Shown here: positions 20,033 through 30,558 of the stretch, piece by piece
How the letters are laid out: each line of letters begins with the position of its first letter
Position numbering within the stretch: position 1 is the first letter of the stretch
DNA from: Prorocentrum cordatum
Lineage: Eukaryota > Sar > Dinophyceae > Prorocentrales > Prorocentraceae
DNA: 64,000 nucleotides
Reading direction: 5' to 3'
NCBI GenBank assembly: GCA_963575745.1
Contig: CAUYUJ010019360.1
Span: forward strand, 1-64,000
Notes under the pieces: generated by a model
Told to the model about the DNA's origin: nothing
Database searches by the model: none
Seen by the model: the letters and a program-made list of their open reading frames with translations, nothing else
Program-made: the position numbers and the translations under genes

Positions 20033-23000
20033 TCACATCATATCCTGTCCGAAATACGCTTGTACAACCCGCGGCAAGATCATAATCGTATGCTCAACGG
20101 CCGAGACCTCGGCATCAGTCACTGTTGAAGTTGGATCAATCGAGAGTGCCGCACTGTACACCTCCGTCCAAATAATCTCATGGCTGAGTGGCTGCCTTGA
20201 GAGCCTCGATACCCGTCCAACATCTATCCAGCACCCGACTCCCACGCCGTCGCAAGAGACACCACCATCGAATCCAGCTCTGATGGCACAAACGCGAAAC
20301 ACCTGTTGTAACTGAGGGGCGTGAAGCCCTATCCTATCTCGAATCACTGGTGGCCCGACACGGGCCGTATGAGTGAGTACATCTGCACGCGTGTTCCATT
20401 CCCTATATGTGTGGTCTACAATTTCCCTCCCATGACAGGCAGGCCTAATTCCATACCTTTGACACATGTTGTCGAGTTGGTTTATCATTCTGTTGATCCT
20501 ATCCTGATAAGTACGATTAAGCACCCTCCAGACACCCTGCAGCCAAGACACCACCAGAAGACTGTCCCCAGAAATGTACACAGGGATCCCAAATGAGTCG
20601 AGGTCGTACTCAACCTCCTTCATATTTTGTAACGCAATACGTTTGGCCAGTTTGTCGTTGAAAGCCGCAGTGCCCTCTTGGGCCCCATAGGTGTGTAGGT
20701 CGTTTTGTGTGATGGTAAGTACCTCCTGCAGGGCCCCACCTGTTGTACCGTACCCTTTTCTTTTCTGAAAATAACTCAGCATCGTCCGTGTACACATGTG
20801 TTCGCAGAACTGAACATACGCAGCATCTGTCGGCACAAAGGACTCCCACCATTTGAGTCCGTAGAATTCGCAGAAAGAAAATAGCCAGCATCTCTGGCCG
20901 ACAGCTCGACCTGAACTAACATGTCTCCTTTTTAGCTGCGAAGCCTCCTGGAAGTGAAACATACCCCGCAGGCACTCAGACGCATCCGTCCTGAGTCTGT
21001 CCCACAGTGGGCCATACGCAACCGTAGTCATGTGGTGATCTCTCCACGTACGTTGCGTCGAAGATATTTCCTCATGAGAAGCAGTACACAACATAGAAAT
21101 GAAATCAGCAGCATCCTTAGCGGAGTTCCACACCATACGAAGAAATCGCTGCACCAAACTCGCAAATCCATAAGATCGAAATTGCTCTCTGGCCTCGTGG
21201 TACCGTCGTCGGTTCCAGTCCGCCATAGTCTCCTCCTCTCTCCTCGGCCGTCGAAACATACGGCACAAACACCATCCCTCGAAGGCATTGAGCATGTGTA
21301 GCGAGGAAGTATCAGCAGTACATGTCTCTAGACAATACAACGCCATACTCTGCACCTTGTCTTGATAACGACAAAACTTATCACGAACAGCTACCGCTCT
21401 GTTACGAAAGAAATCCGACTGTCCAATGAAACAAGCACGAGCCTCCTTGATGCGATATTCCACATCAGGATGAGCGGGCACTAAGTAGGTGGAGAAAATC
21501 TCATGACCCAATACTTTCATTCTGCACACACGTCGAAGTCTAAAGTCCTGATATCTCGAGCACGCAGGTATACACAAATCCTCGCTGGTAAGTATATGTC
21601 CGTCACCGTCCCCTTTCGCATTTTCCCCACATGTCATGTACAACAGGCTGCTATCCTTCCATCTCATCCCCCAGTCATGTAGTGGTAGTGCTAGATCGTG
21701 CATCATCTGAGCCAACACAGTTGAGGAGGCAGAGACAAGGTAGCAGTTGTCCGCTTACAAAGTGGTTCACTATTGTCCGTCGCTCATACTCACCACAGAC
21801 GCCCTCCAGCACATACCCCAGTCCTCTACTGTCCCAATCCCGAAATATAGGTCCCCACATGGCACATATGATGAGATTAAAGAGAAGAGGCCCCTCAGGG
21901 CCGCCCGTCCGTATGCAGACGTCCCAGTTGATGTCGTGAATGGCCATACCCTCGACAACTAACGACCCCGTAGTGCAAACCAGCGGTGATAGCAAAGCAT
22001 ACTGGAGATAGGCAGGAATATTGGCATGGCACATAGCTCGCTTGGCGTTTTGAAGGCTGCAGTGGTCGAACGCTTGTTTGATATCGGCGTTAGCGATATG
22101 GACCGTCTGATCCTTTCCCCAGATGTCCCCATGTTGAGCCAGAGCCTTGAGGGCCCCCACAATTTCCACCGTCTTACGTCCCTCCTGGAAGCCGTAGATG
22201 CCCAGGGGTCCCATGAGGCCAGCCCGAGACACAAATTGTTCGACCAAGATCACCACACAAGCAGAATACCAACGGCTGAGACTGTTTTGCAGACAGAGGT
22301 ACCGTGCATCTGTCAGCGATGTCAAGCTCGGCAGCTTGGGCATGAAGGCGATCAAAATTTGCCTCCAGTCCTGCGGATACTGCCGTGCCAAGCGAAATAT
22401 CTCATCAAACATCCGAGCTACGCCACGCAAAGTCGCCCACGGCAATGCCTTGAGTATTTCACAAGGCAGCCTGTCGGGGCCAGTGGCACGCCTGGACTTG
22501 AGACGTGACCGTGCCTGGCATACCACCGCCATTGTCAGTCCCTCAGTGCAGTACCCGTCACATAGGTTCTGTTGTGCATCCCTCCTCAACTCCTCCAACA
22601 TCGCCATATCCCGTCCTCTGACCTCCTCCGAAGTATACCTCTGTCTGGTATGTGCTCTGATCTCCTCCACCCACTCCTCCCTGTCCTCAGATATCCGTCC
22701 CTGCACAATGAGGTGCTTGATACCATGACGCTCTTTGCGCCTGGAGGCAGGAGAGGTCCACGCGGCCAACGCCGCACGATACTCCCTCCGCAGTCCGTTG
22801 GCACGTCTGCGCAAGCTGGGCACGTCCACTGACGCTGGTAAAGGCTTCCGTCGCAAAATCTCCTGGCAGGCCGTGAGCCCTGCAGGCCTAATTGGCGGTA
22901 GTCCCCGTCCCGTGGTGGCAGTCGTGAATTTGATTTCCTCCTGCTCAGTACAGGCCCGAATAGTGGTCGACACAAGGTCCCCTGGAGAACAAGTAGTATT

Positions 23001-24002
23001 GGCATCTCCCAAGACCCGATCGATTTCCTTTCGCGCCATATTGAGGCCCCCCCAATTCACCGTCTTATAACCCACCAAACTCTTTTCACGAGCTGCCGTC
23101 GGGATACTACGTTTGACCAGCTCAGCGCCTGTGTCACTAAAAGTCCCCTGAAGCAGGCCATGGTCGCTGAGACGACTACGATTTGTCCCCCCCCCATTAC
23201 TCATGATCGTTTCGACCGTCATCTTATCGATCACCCACGTCCTGGGAACAAAAATGTAATCAAGAACCTTCTTACACGTCCCCCACCGAGATACTCCGTA
23301 GCTCTCCCATGTGTGTAGTCGTCGTGGCAAGAACGAATTGGCAGCCTTCATCCCCAGGCGCCCTAGAAAGCATAGAACACGCTCGCGCAACTGTTGTCGT
23401 ACGTCCCTCCTCACCCGCTGTGCACCTCCCTCCTCGCAAGTCCTCCTCTCCTCCTTGGTAGCACTTCCCACCGCCTCATAGACAGTCCCAGTGCGTGAGC
23501 ACTGCAGCTGAGTTGATGGGGATAGCTCAACGTTGGCATCGAGCAGCACAGAGACAGTCGCCCCCTTCCAGCGGCTGCGCAGAGTGAGAATGACTGACTC
23601 GAGCGTGTCCAACACCACGCACTGCACATCTACGGCGTTCTCGACGCCGGGGTCGGGAAGATACGCAGAGGCAACTATCACAGGGGCACTTCCACTACCA
23701 AAGACCACCACACAGAACCGTTCATATTGACATATTGATTCACGCACACATGTACTCCACTCTTTGTTAAATAATAACCCACACTTACCGTCACAACTCA
23801 CACGATATGATAGACCACACCGTCTGATATATGCATCGAATTTGCCTCCAAAAAGATTCTGGCATTCCTGAACACCCCAGATGCAATCTCGCATTGAAAG
23901 GCACCTCAGAATCTCATTCCCCTTGAAATTGGCCGACCCCGCCCGATTGAGGTTCCAGCTACCCAGTCGGATCCCCTTGAACGGTGTTCGGCGTCGTCGT
24001 CG
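20033..24002 (-). pseudogene. LINE-B copy 1 ORF2, frameshifted in the RT domain
   Basis: Two overlapping frames (23894-21675 and 21718-20033) together make the protein that is intact at 30559-34530. The break is at about 21750, where copy 1 has GTCCGCTTACAAAGTGG and copy 2 has GTCCGCCCACACAAAGTGG. It falls exactly in the WADN catalytic box. Endonuclease motifs (SAYLPD, RLSDHG), RT blocks (ADIKQAFDH, RTGGPEGPLLF) and the permuted RNase H are otherwise preserved. The frame is open upstream of its first ATG (23894) to TGA 24003-24005. Confidence 0.85.
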
Positions 24003-25500
24003 TCACACCCTCCTGTTGACTTCCGTCTCGATATCAGCCTTCGTCTTAGTAAACGCAGGTGTGAGTTGATGCAACCTGTCGACAGTCTCACTCGATACCT
24101 CCCATGTCGCCCGCGTCGTGGTAAACTCGGCCAGAAGCATTGGCCTCGGAGCGGCCGTCGTGGGCACTGTCCATATAGTCGATTTGGGCGGTCCCATTTC
24201 CCCTCGCACAGCAATAACCTCAATGCCAATCTGTGTACACATGCTCCGAATAGTGCCGCAGAATCTCCCCACCGCCTTAACGTGGTCCCTCTTCCACTCG
24301 GGGCACTCGACACTGACTTTGATCGACTCAGGGTTGATTACCTGCTTCATATTCTCAATGAGGCACTGTGGTGCAGCGATCTGGATTCCTGGAGGAGGCG
24401 CGGGGCGTTTAGCAGGGGGTACCGTCACAAGGTCGATGCACCGTTTGACCCTCCAAATAATATCCCTGTCGGTCCCTGGCTTGAATTTGATTTTGGCCGA
24501 TCCGAACATGTAACGGCCAGCGTTAATGCGCTCCGTACCGTCAACACACACGTGCACACGATCATCCTCCGAAAGACAATGATTTGTAATGTTATCTATG
24601 AGCACCTTCACATCCTCCCACATGAGCATCTCCTGAGACCTCCTATCCCTGTCACTCCAGTTGGTGACCCATCCCTTGAGTTCGACATACGTTGGAGAGA
24701 AGTAGGTGGTTCCAGGAGCCTGGTATCTTCCCGTCCTGGTATTATCAGGCCTCGTCGAAGCGTCACTGGCAACTGAACCCGCACGAACCTGTCCCTGGAG
24801 GTCCCTGGACGATCGTCTCGAGTCGATTATGTTTAGTCTCCAGCCCCTGAACGCTCGACTCCAGATTAGAAATCGTAACACCCTGCTTCTGGACCTGGGC
24901 CTGAACGTTGTCGATTTTGGTCCCCTGAACTCCTATGGCATCCTGGATCCTTTCAGTGTTATCATCCATCTTGTGCATCATCTGCAATAGTAAACTCTGC
25001 ATACCATCCTTCCCCTCCAAGGCGGCCTTCCTTTCAGCAAGAACCTCCTCACGATTACGCTTCACAGGGGGGGCGCCGCCATCCACCGTCATGTTATCTG
25101 CATGCTCAGGCATCTTTTCAATACACTGAGGTCCGTATCCCCACGAGTGCAACCACTGTCGCGTCACAGTCCGTTCGCAGAGAGGTACAACAGATTCACT
25201 ATCTGGAGTGGAGTCGGCAGTATTCAATCTTCCGTCCAATGGGTAGTCACCTGGGGTCTTCTCAATATCCTGAAGTTGTCTTTTACGAGAAGCTCTCTCG
25301 ACAGCAGTATCTGGCTTCTGACCGTAATCCTGTGAGTACTGCAAATATGGCACTGTCGGTGATGTATCCTCCAGCTGAAACCTTCTCGCGAGAACCGAAA
25401 AGTCGTATCCGTCCGTCTTCACACACGTACAACAAAAGAGAACAAGCGCAGCAAACAAAGGAAGCAGCCTAGCTGACCTCGAAGATGCCGTACCCGTCGA
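24003..25500 (-). pseudogene. LINE-B copy 1 ORF1, one frameshift
   Basis: Two frames: 25713-24763 carries the N-terminus and coiled coil, and 24881-24003 carries the VELKGWVTNW block to the end. Copy 1 has GGAGGTCCCTGG where copy 2 has GGAGCCCCTGG (about 24797), a one-base difference that breaks the frame. The C-terminal part is undamaged here, unlike copy 2, and ends ETEVNRRV then TGA, in frame with ORF2. Confidence 0.8.
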
Positions 25501-25629
25501 TGGCAGCGATGGCTGCCGCGCCGTCTCCCCGCGACGCCGACACCCCCTGAGCCCCAGTGGGATCCTGGAGCCCTGGAGCCGAGATGTCTTGAGCCGGGGG
25601 GACTCGTAGAGCTTCCTGACAGTATATAA

Positions 25630-26400
25630 TGTGGAAAAGAAGACTAGTTTTTCAGCGCAAGCGATTTCAGACCTCTCAAAATGACTCTGACAAAAAAACG
25701 AACAGTTTGGCAACCCAGCTCGAGTATCAAACCGAGTTCAGACCTCTGAATGCGACAGGCGGACGCGTCTGATGTCTGCGAATCGACTCCTGTGATTACA
25801 GCCCTGCAGCCCCCCTACAGCCCGAGTTAAGTGCAGAAAGCCGACAGCAGCTCTCAGGATAACTCGAATAATACCATAGTTTTGCAGACCTAGTGCGAGC
25901 AGCAGACCGAGTTCCGAGCTCTGGGTTCGACAGACGGACGCGCCTGTTGTCTCCAAATCGATTTCTGTGACCAGCAGCACTGTAGCCCTTCCCCAGCACG
26001 AGTTAAGTGCAGAAAACGGAGAGCACTTCTCAAGATGACTCGAACAATACGAATAGTTTCGCGAACCTAGCTCGGGCAGCAGGCCGAGTTCAGAGTTCTC
26101 GATTGAACAGACGAACGCGCCTGATGATTCCCAATCGATTTCTGTCACTATGAGCTCCGTAACTGCCCTACAGCTCGAGTTAAGTACAGAAAACCGAGAG
26201 CGTCTGCTACGATGACTCGAATAATACGAATAGGTTTGCGGACCTAGCTCGGCTAGCAGACCGAGTTCAGACCTCTGGATTCAACAGCCGAACGCGCCTA
26301 ATCATTCTGAATCGATTAGCTGTGCTTACCAGCTCTGTAGCTGTCCTGAAGCACGAGTTATCTTGAGAAAACCGACAGCCCGTATCAAGATGACTCGAAA
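25630..26400. repeat. 175-bp tandem repeat array A2
   Basis: Four or five units (GACCGAGTTCAGACCTCT near 25730, GACCGAGTTCCGAGCTCT near 25906, GGCCGAGTTCAGAG near 26082, GACCGAGTTCAGACC near 26260). It follows the right remnant of stem-loop H2 and ends in the GCGAGCGGGAATAAGATCG tail at 26460. Confidence 0.85.
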
Positions 26401-26519
26401 CAGCCGATCCCGCCGGAGTGCTTTTTGGAAAAGGTACCCGATCGAGCTGAGATCAAGATGGCGAGCGGGAATAAGATCGAATATCACGGGAAAAAATAAT
26501 AGAGCTCAAACGAATTGTT

Positions 26520-26790
26520 AAATTTCGAGAACCAAATTTTCAACCGACCAAAAGTCACCAACAGGTCCGTCGAGATTTTTCTTGCCAACTAGCTCTCCAG
26601 CGCCCCGGAATTACTCTCAAGCTTCCAGCAATAACTTGCTAAGGGGAAGCTCTACGAGTTATTTTCAACCGACCTCAAGTCAGCAAAAGGTCCATCGAGA
26701 TTTTTCTTCCCAACTAGCTCTCCAGCGCCCCTGAATTACTCTTAAGCTTCCAGCAGTAACTTGCTCAGGGAAGCTCTACGAGTTAAACCT
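26520..26790. repeat. Tail and palindromic AAGCTTCC modules
   Basis: Two tandem copies of ATTTTCAACCGACC(A/T)(A/C)AAGTCA ... CAACTAGCTCTCCAGCGCCCC followed by AAGCTTCCAGC(A) ... GCT(A/C)AGGGAAGCTCTACGAGTTA. The last element folds on itself (AGCTTCC with GGAAGCT). Confidence 0.7.
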
Positions 26791-26799
26791 GGAGAGCAG

Positions 26800-27060
26800 A
26801 GAGAGCAAAGAGAGTACGCGCAGGAAAGCTTTCCTGGCGGGCCCTCGGACGCTCTCGTGAAGCGTATCTGGAGATCTGGGGGCTTCCCTGCAGCGCTTCC
26901 GAAGCGCTGCCGGGAACGCTTCCACGCGTGCCTGCACGCGTGCAGGCACGCGTGGACGCGTGCCCGAAGCGCTCCCGGACCCGCTGCGACGTTTCACAAG
27001 TCGCTGCGGGGATACTGGGGCGGCGAAGATGGGCTGCTGGCAGACACCACCACCGTCCGG
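26800..27060. repeat. GC-rich block with a perfect 34-bp palindrome
   Basis: Contains GCAGCGCTTC, one C, then GAAGCGCTGC (about 26890-26911), and a perfect palindrome at 26922-26955 whose half is CCACGCGTGCCTGCACG. The end (GGCGGCGAAGATGGGCTGCT) matches the block just before array A1 at about 18632. Related material recurs at 58450-58830 and 63270-63390. Confidence 0.75.
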
Positions 27061-27081
27061 CTTCTAATCTAAAACTGGGCG

Positions 27082-27115
27082 CCGGAGGTAAACCGTCAAC
27101 CTTGGTTACCGCCGG
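27082..27115. repeat. Stem-loop repeat H3
   Basis: CCGGAGGTAA ... TTACCGCCGG: one stem mismatch (A opposite C). Followed by AGACTCGTAGAGCTTCC. Confidence 0.85.
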
Positions 27116-27129
27116 AGACTCGTAGAGCT

Positions 27130-27680
27130 TCCTGGCTCGACTAAAGTTCAGAAAACCGACAGCACCTCTCAGGATAACTCGAACAATACAATAGTTTCGC
27201 AGACCTAATTCGGGCAGCAGACCGAGTTCCGAACTCTCGATTCGACAGGCGGACGCGCCTGATTCTTCAAATCGATTCCTGTGACCACGACTGTAGCCCC
27301 CAAACCGAGAGCCTCTTAAGATGACTCGAACAATACGAATAGTTTCGCGATTCTAGATCGGGCAGCAGACCGAGTTCAGAGCTCTGGTTTCAACAAACGA
27401 ACGCGCTTGATGATTCCGAATCGGTTTCTGTAAATATCAGCTCTGTAGCTGTCCTACAGCTCGAGTTTAGTACAGAAAATCGAGAGTTTCTGTCAAGATG
27501 ACTCGAATAATACGAACAGGTTTGAGGACCTCTCTCGGCTAACAGACCGAGTTCAGACCTCTGGATTCAACAAGCGAACGCGCCTAATCATTCTACATCG
27601 ATTAGCTGTGCTTACCAGACCTGTAGCTGTCCTAAAGCGAGTTATGTTCAGAACACCGTCAGCACATCAAGATGACTCAA
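27130..27680. repeat. 175-bp tandem repeat array A3
   Basis: About three units (near 27215, 27365 and 27545). It lacks the usual TATATAATG leader after the stem-loop and starts directly with GGCTCGACTAAAGTTCAG. Confidence 0.8.
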
Positions 27681-27924
27681 AACGGCCGATCCCGCCACAG
27701 TGCTTTTCGATAGTAATACTCACCCGATCAAGCTGAGATCAGGATGGCGAGCGGGAATAAGATCGAATATCACGGGAAAAAGTACTAGAGCTCAAACGAA
27801 TTGTTGAATTCCGAGAACAAAATTTTCAAGCGACCAAAAGTCATCAAAAGTTCCGTCGAGATTTTTCTTGTCAACTAGCCCTCCAGCGCGCCGGAATTAC
27901 TCTTAAACTTCCAGCAACTGGGCG

Positions 27925-27958
27925 CCGGCGGTACACCGTCAACCTTTGTTACCGCCGG
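27925..27958. repeat. Stem-loop repeat H4
   Basis: CCGGCGGTAC ... TTACCGCCGG: the innermost pair is disrupted; otherwise as H1. Confidence 0.85.
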
Positions 27959-27979
27959 GGGACTCGTAGAGCTTCCTGA

Positions 27980-28870
27980 CAACATATAATGTCGAAAGAA
28001 ATTACACAGAAAAAATAGTTTTTCAGCCCAAGCAATTTGAGACCTCTCGGATGCAACAGCCGAACGCCCCCGATGCTTCTAGATTGTCTTCTGTACGAGC
28101 TCTGTAGCTCTCCTACAGCCCGAGTTACGTGCGTGAATCGACAGCACCTCTCAAGATGACTCGAACAATACGGATAGTTCGGCAAACCTAGCTCGAGTAT
28201 CAGACCGAGTTCAGACCTCTGCATGCGACAGGCGGACGCCTCTGATGTCTCTGAATCGATTCCTGTGATTACAAACCCTGCAGCCCCCCCCATGCAGCCG
28301 AGTTAAGTGCAGGAAACCGACAGCACCTCTCAGGATGACTCGAACAATACGAATAGTTTCGCGGATCTATTTCGGGCAACAGACCGAGTTCCGAGCTCTG
28401 GATTCCGCAGGCGAACGCGCCTGATGTCTCCGAATCGATCACAGTGATTACCAGCCATGCAGCCCCCCTACAGCCCGAGTTAAGTGCAGAGAACCGACAG
28501 CATCTCGCAAGCGACTCGAACAATACGAATAGTTTCGCGATTCTAGATCGGGCAGCAGACAGAGTTCGGAGCTCTGGATTCAACAGACAACGGCCACTGA
28601 TGATTCTGAATCAGATTCTGTACGCATCAGCTCTTTAGCTGTCCTGTAGCTCGAGTTAAGTACAGAACACCGAGAGCGCCTGTCAAGATGACTCGAATAA
28701 TACGAATAGGTTTGCGCACCTAGCTCGGCTAGCAAACCGAATTCAGACCTCTGGCTTCAACAGGCGAACGCGCCTGATCATTCTGAATCGATTAGCTGTG
28801 CTTACCAGCTCTTTAGCTGTCCTGAAGCTCGAGTTATCTTGAGAAAACCGACACCGCGTGACAAGATTAC
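27980..28870. repeat. 175-bp tandem repeat array A4
   Basis: A diverged duplicate of array A1: the same TATATAATGTCG leader, then units near 28200, 28380, 28556 and 28735 in the same order of variants, including the ACGGCCACTGATGATTC variant. A1 and A4 are therefore copies of one composite unit. Confidence 0.85.
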
Positions 28871-28999
28871 TCGAAACAGCCGATCCCGCCCGTGTGCTCT
28901 TTGGCAGTAAAAGGTGCCCGATCGAGCTGAGATCAAGATGGCGAGCGGGAATAAGATCGAATATCACGGGAAAAAAAACTAGAGCTCAAACGAATTTTT

Positions 29000-29290
29000 G
29001 AATTTCGAGAACAAAATTTCCAACCGACCAAAACTCTGCAAAAGGTCCGTCGAGATTTTCCTTGCCAACTAGCTCTCCAGCGCCCCGGAATTACTCTTAA
29101 GCTTCCAGCAATAGCTTGCTAAGGGAAGCTCTACGAGTTACTAGCTTAGGGAAGCTCTACGAGTCACCCTTTATCTCTCAGAGAGCTCTCCGGAAAAACC
29201 GACCCAAAGTCATCGCATTGTCCGTTCTGGTCGGGTCGGCCAACTAGCTCCGGCCCGCGCCGGAATTCCTCTAGCTCATCGATAACGAAA
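29000..29290. repeat. Cluster of palindromic AAGCTTCC and AGAGCTCTACGAGG modules
   Basis: Contains AAGCTTCCAGCAATAGCTTG with GGGAAGCTCTACGAG, a second partial copy, and CTAGCTCATCGATAACGAAA with AGCTCTACGAGG, preceded by CTTGCCAACTAGCTC. Confidence 0.7.
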
Positions 29291-29311
29291 AGCTCTACGA
29301 GGTACTGGGCG

Positions 29312-29345
29312 CCGGCGGTAAACCGTCAACCTTTGTTACCGCCGG
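29312..29345. repeat. Stem-loop repeat H5
   Basis: Consensus CCGGCGGTAA ... TTACCGCCGG, followed by GGAACTCGTAGAGCTTCC. Here it is preceded by AGCTCTACGAGGTACTGGG, so right and left flanks can pair imperfectly. Confidence 0.9.
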
Positions 29346-29369
29346 GGAACTCGTAGAGCTTCCTGGCAG

Positions 29370-30120
29370 TATATAATGTGAAAAAGAATTCCAGAGAATT
29401 TCAGCCCAAGCCAGACGTCTCAAGATGACTCTGGCAAAAAAACGAACAGCTTGGAACCCAGCTCGAGTGTCAAACCGAGTGCAGACCTCTGAATGCGACA
29501 GGCGGACGCGTCTGATGTCTGTGAATCGACTCCTGTGATCACCAGCCCTGCAGCGCCCCTACAGCCCGAGTTAAGTGCAAAAACCGACAGCAGCTGTCAG
29601 GATGACTTGAATAATACAATAGTTTCGCGGAGCTAGTTCGAGCAGCAGACCGAGTTCCGAGCTCTCGGTTCGACAGACGGACGCGCCTGATGTGTCAAAA
29701 TCGATTTCTGTGACCAGCAGCACTGTAGCCCTCCCCCAGCACGAGTTAAGTGCAGAAAACCGAGAGCACTTCTCAAGATGACTCGAACAACACGAATAGT
29801 TTCGCGGACCTAGCTCGGGCAGCAGGCCGAGTTCAGAGCTCTCGATTGAACAGACGAACGCGCCTGATGATTCCCAATCGATTTCTGTGACTATGAGCTC
29901 TGTAACTGCCCTACAGCTCGAGTTGAGTGCAGAAAACCGAGAGCGTCGGCTACGATAACTCGAATAATACGAATAGGTTTCCGGACCTAGCTCGGCTAGC
30001 AGACCGAGTTCAGACTTCTAGATTCAACAGGCGAACGCGCCTAATCATTATGTCCTGAAGCTGTCCTGAAGCTCGAGCTGTCTTGAGAAAACAAACAGCG
30101 CGTATCAAGATGACTCGAAA
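29370..30120. repeat. 175-bp tandem repeat array A5
   Basis: Units near 29473, 29650, 29826 and 30000. The order of variants parallels A2, so A2 and A5 are also duplicates. The last unit has lost about 45 bases after CTAATCATT. Confidence 0.85.
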
Positions 30121-30341
30121 CGGCCGATCCCGCCGGAGTGCTTTTTGGCAGTAAAAGGTACCCGATCGAGCTGAGATCAAGATGGCGAGCGGGAATAAGA
30201 TCGAATATCACGGGAGAAAATATCAGAGCTCAAACGAATTGTTAAATTTCGAGAACAAAATTTTCAACCGACCAGAAGTCAGCAAAAGGTCCGTCGAGAT
30301 TTTTCTTACCAACTAGCTCTCCAGCGCCCCGGAACTGGGCG

Positions 30342-30363
30342 CCGGCGGTAAACCGTCAACCTG
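30342..30363. repeat. Left half of stem-loop H6, split by LINE-B copy 2
   Basis: CCGGCGGTAAACCGTCAACC then TGG and the LINE-B 3' end (TTTTTGCGGACTTTGCGGTC). The right half, ACCTGGTTACCGCCGG, is at 36231-36246. Confidence 0.9.
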
Positions 30364-30558
30364 GTTTTTGCGGACTTTGCGGTCGACTGTGCAGGCTTTC
30401 CAGCCTAGTCGGAAGCAAGGAGCGGGCGCATCGGGAGTAGGCGGAAGCCTCACCGATCCAAACGATCAGAGGCGAAAGCCAACTCTTATTAGGAGGATGA
30501 GAGGTCAAGCACACACACACGACAAACGAGGGCATGGCGTGAGTGAGCACAATCAAAA

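Larger units (their letters stand above)
19834..25595 (-). mobile_element. LINE-B copy 1
   Basis: Minus-strand non-LTR element closely similar throughout to the copy at 30364-36236. The 3' end (plus-strand left) is a short GCAAAAAAAC tail inside stem-loop H2; the 5' end reads GGCTCAAGACATCTCGGCTC at about 25570-25595. Both ORFs carry small frame lesions. Six or seven bases of the stem-loop (TTACCGC) are missing at the 5' junction, so no clean target-site duplication remains here. Confidence 0.9.
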
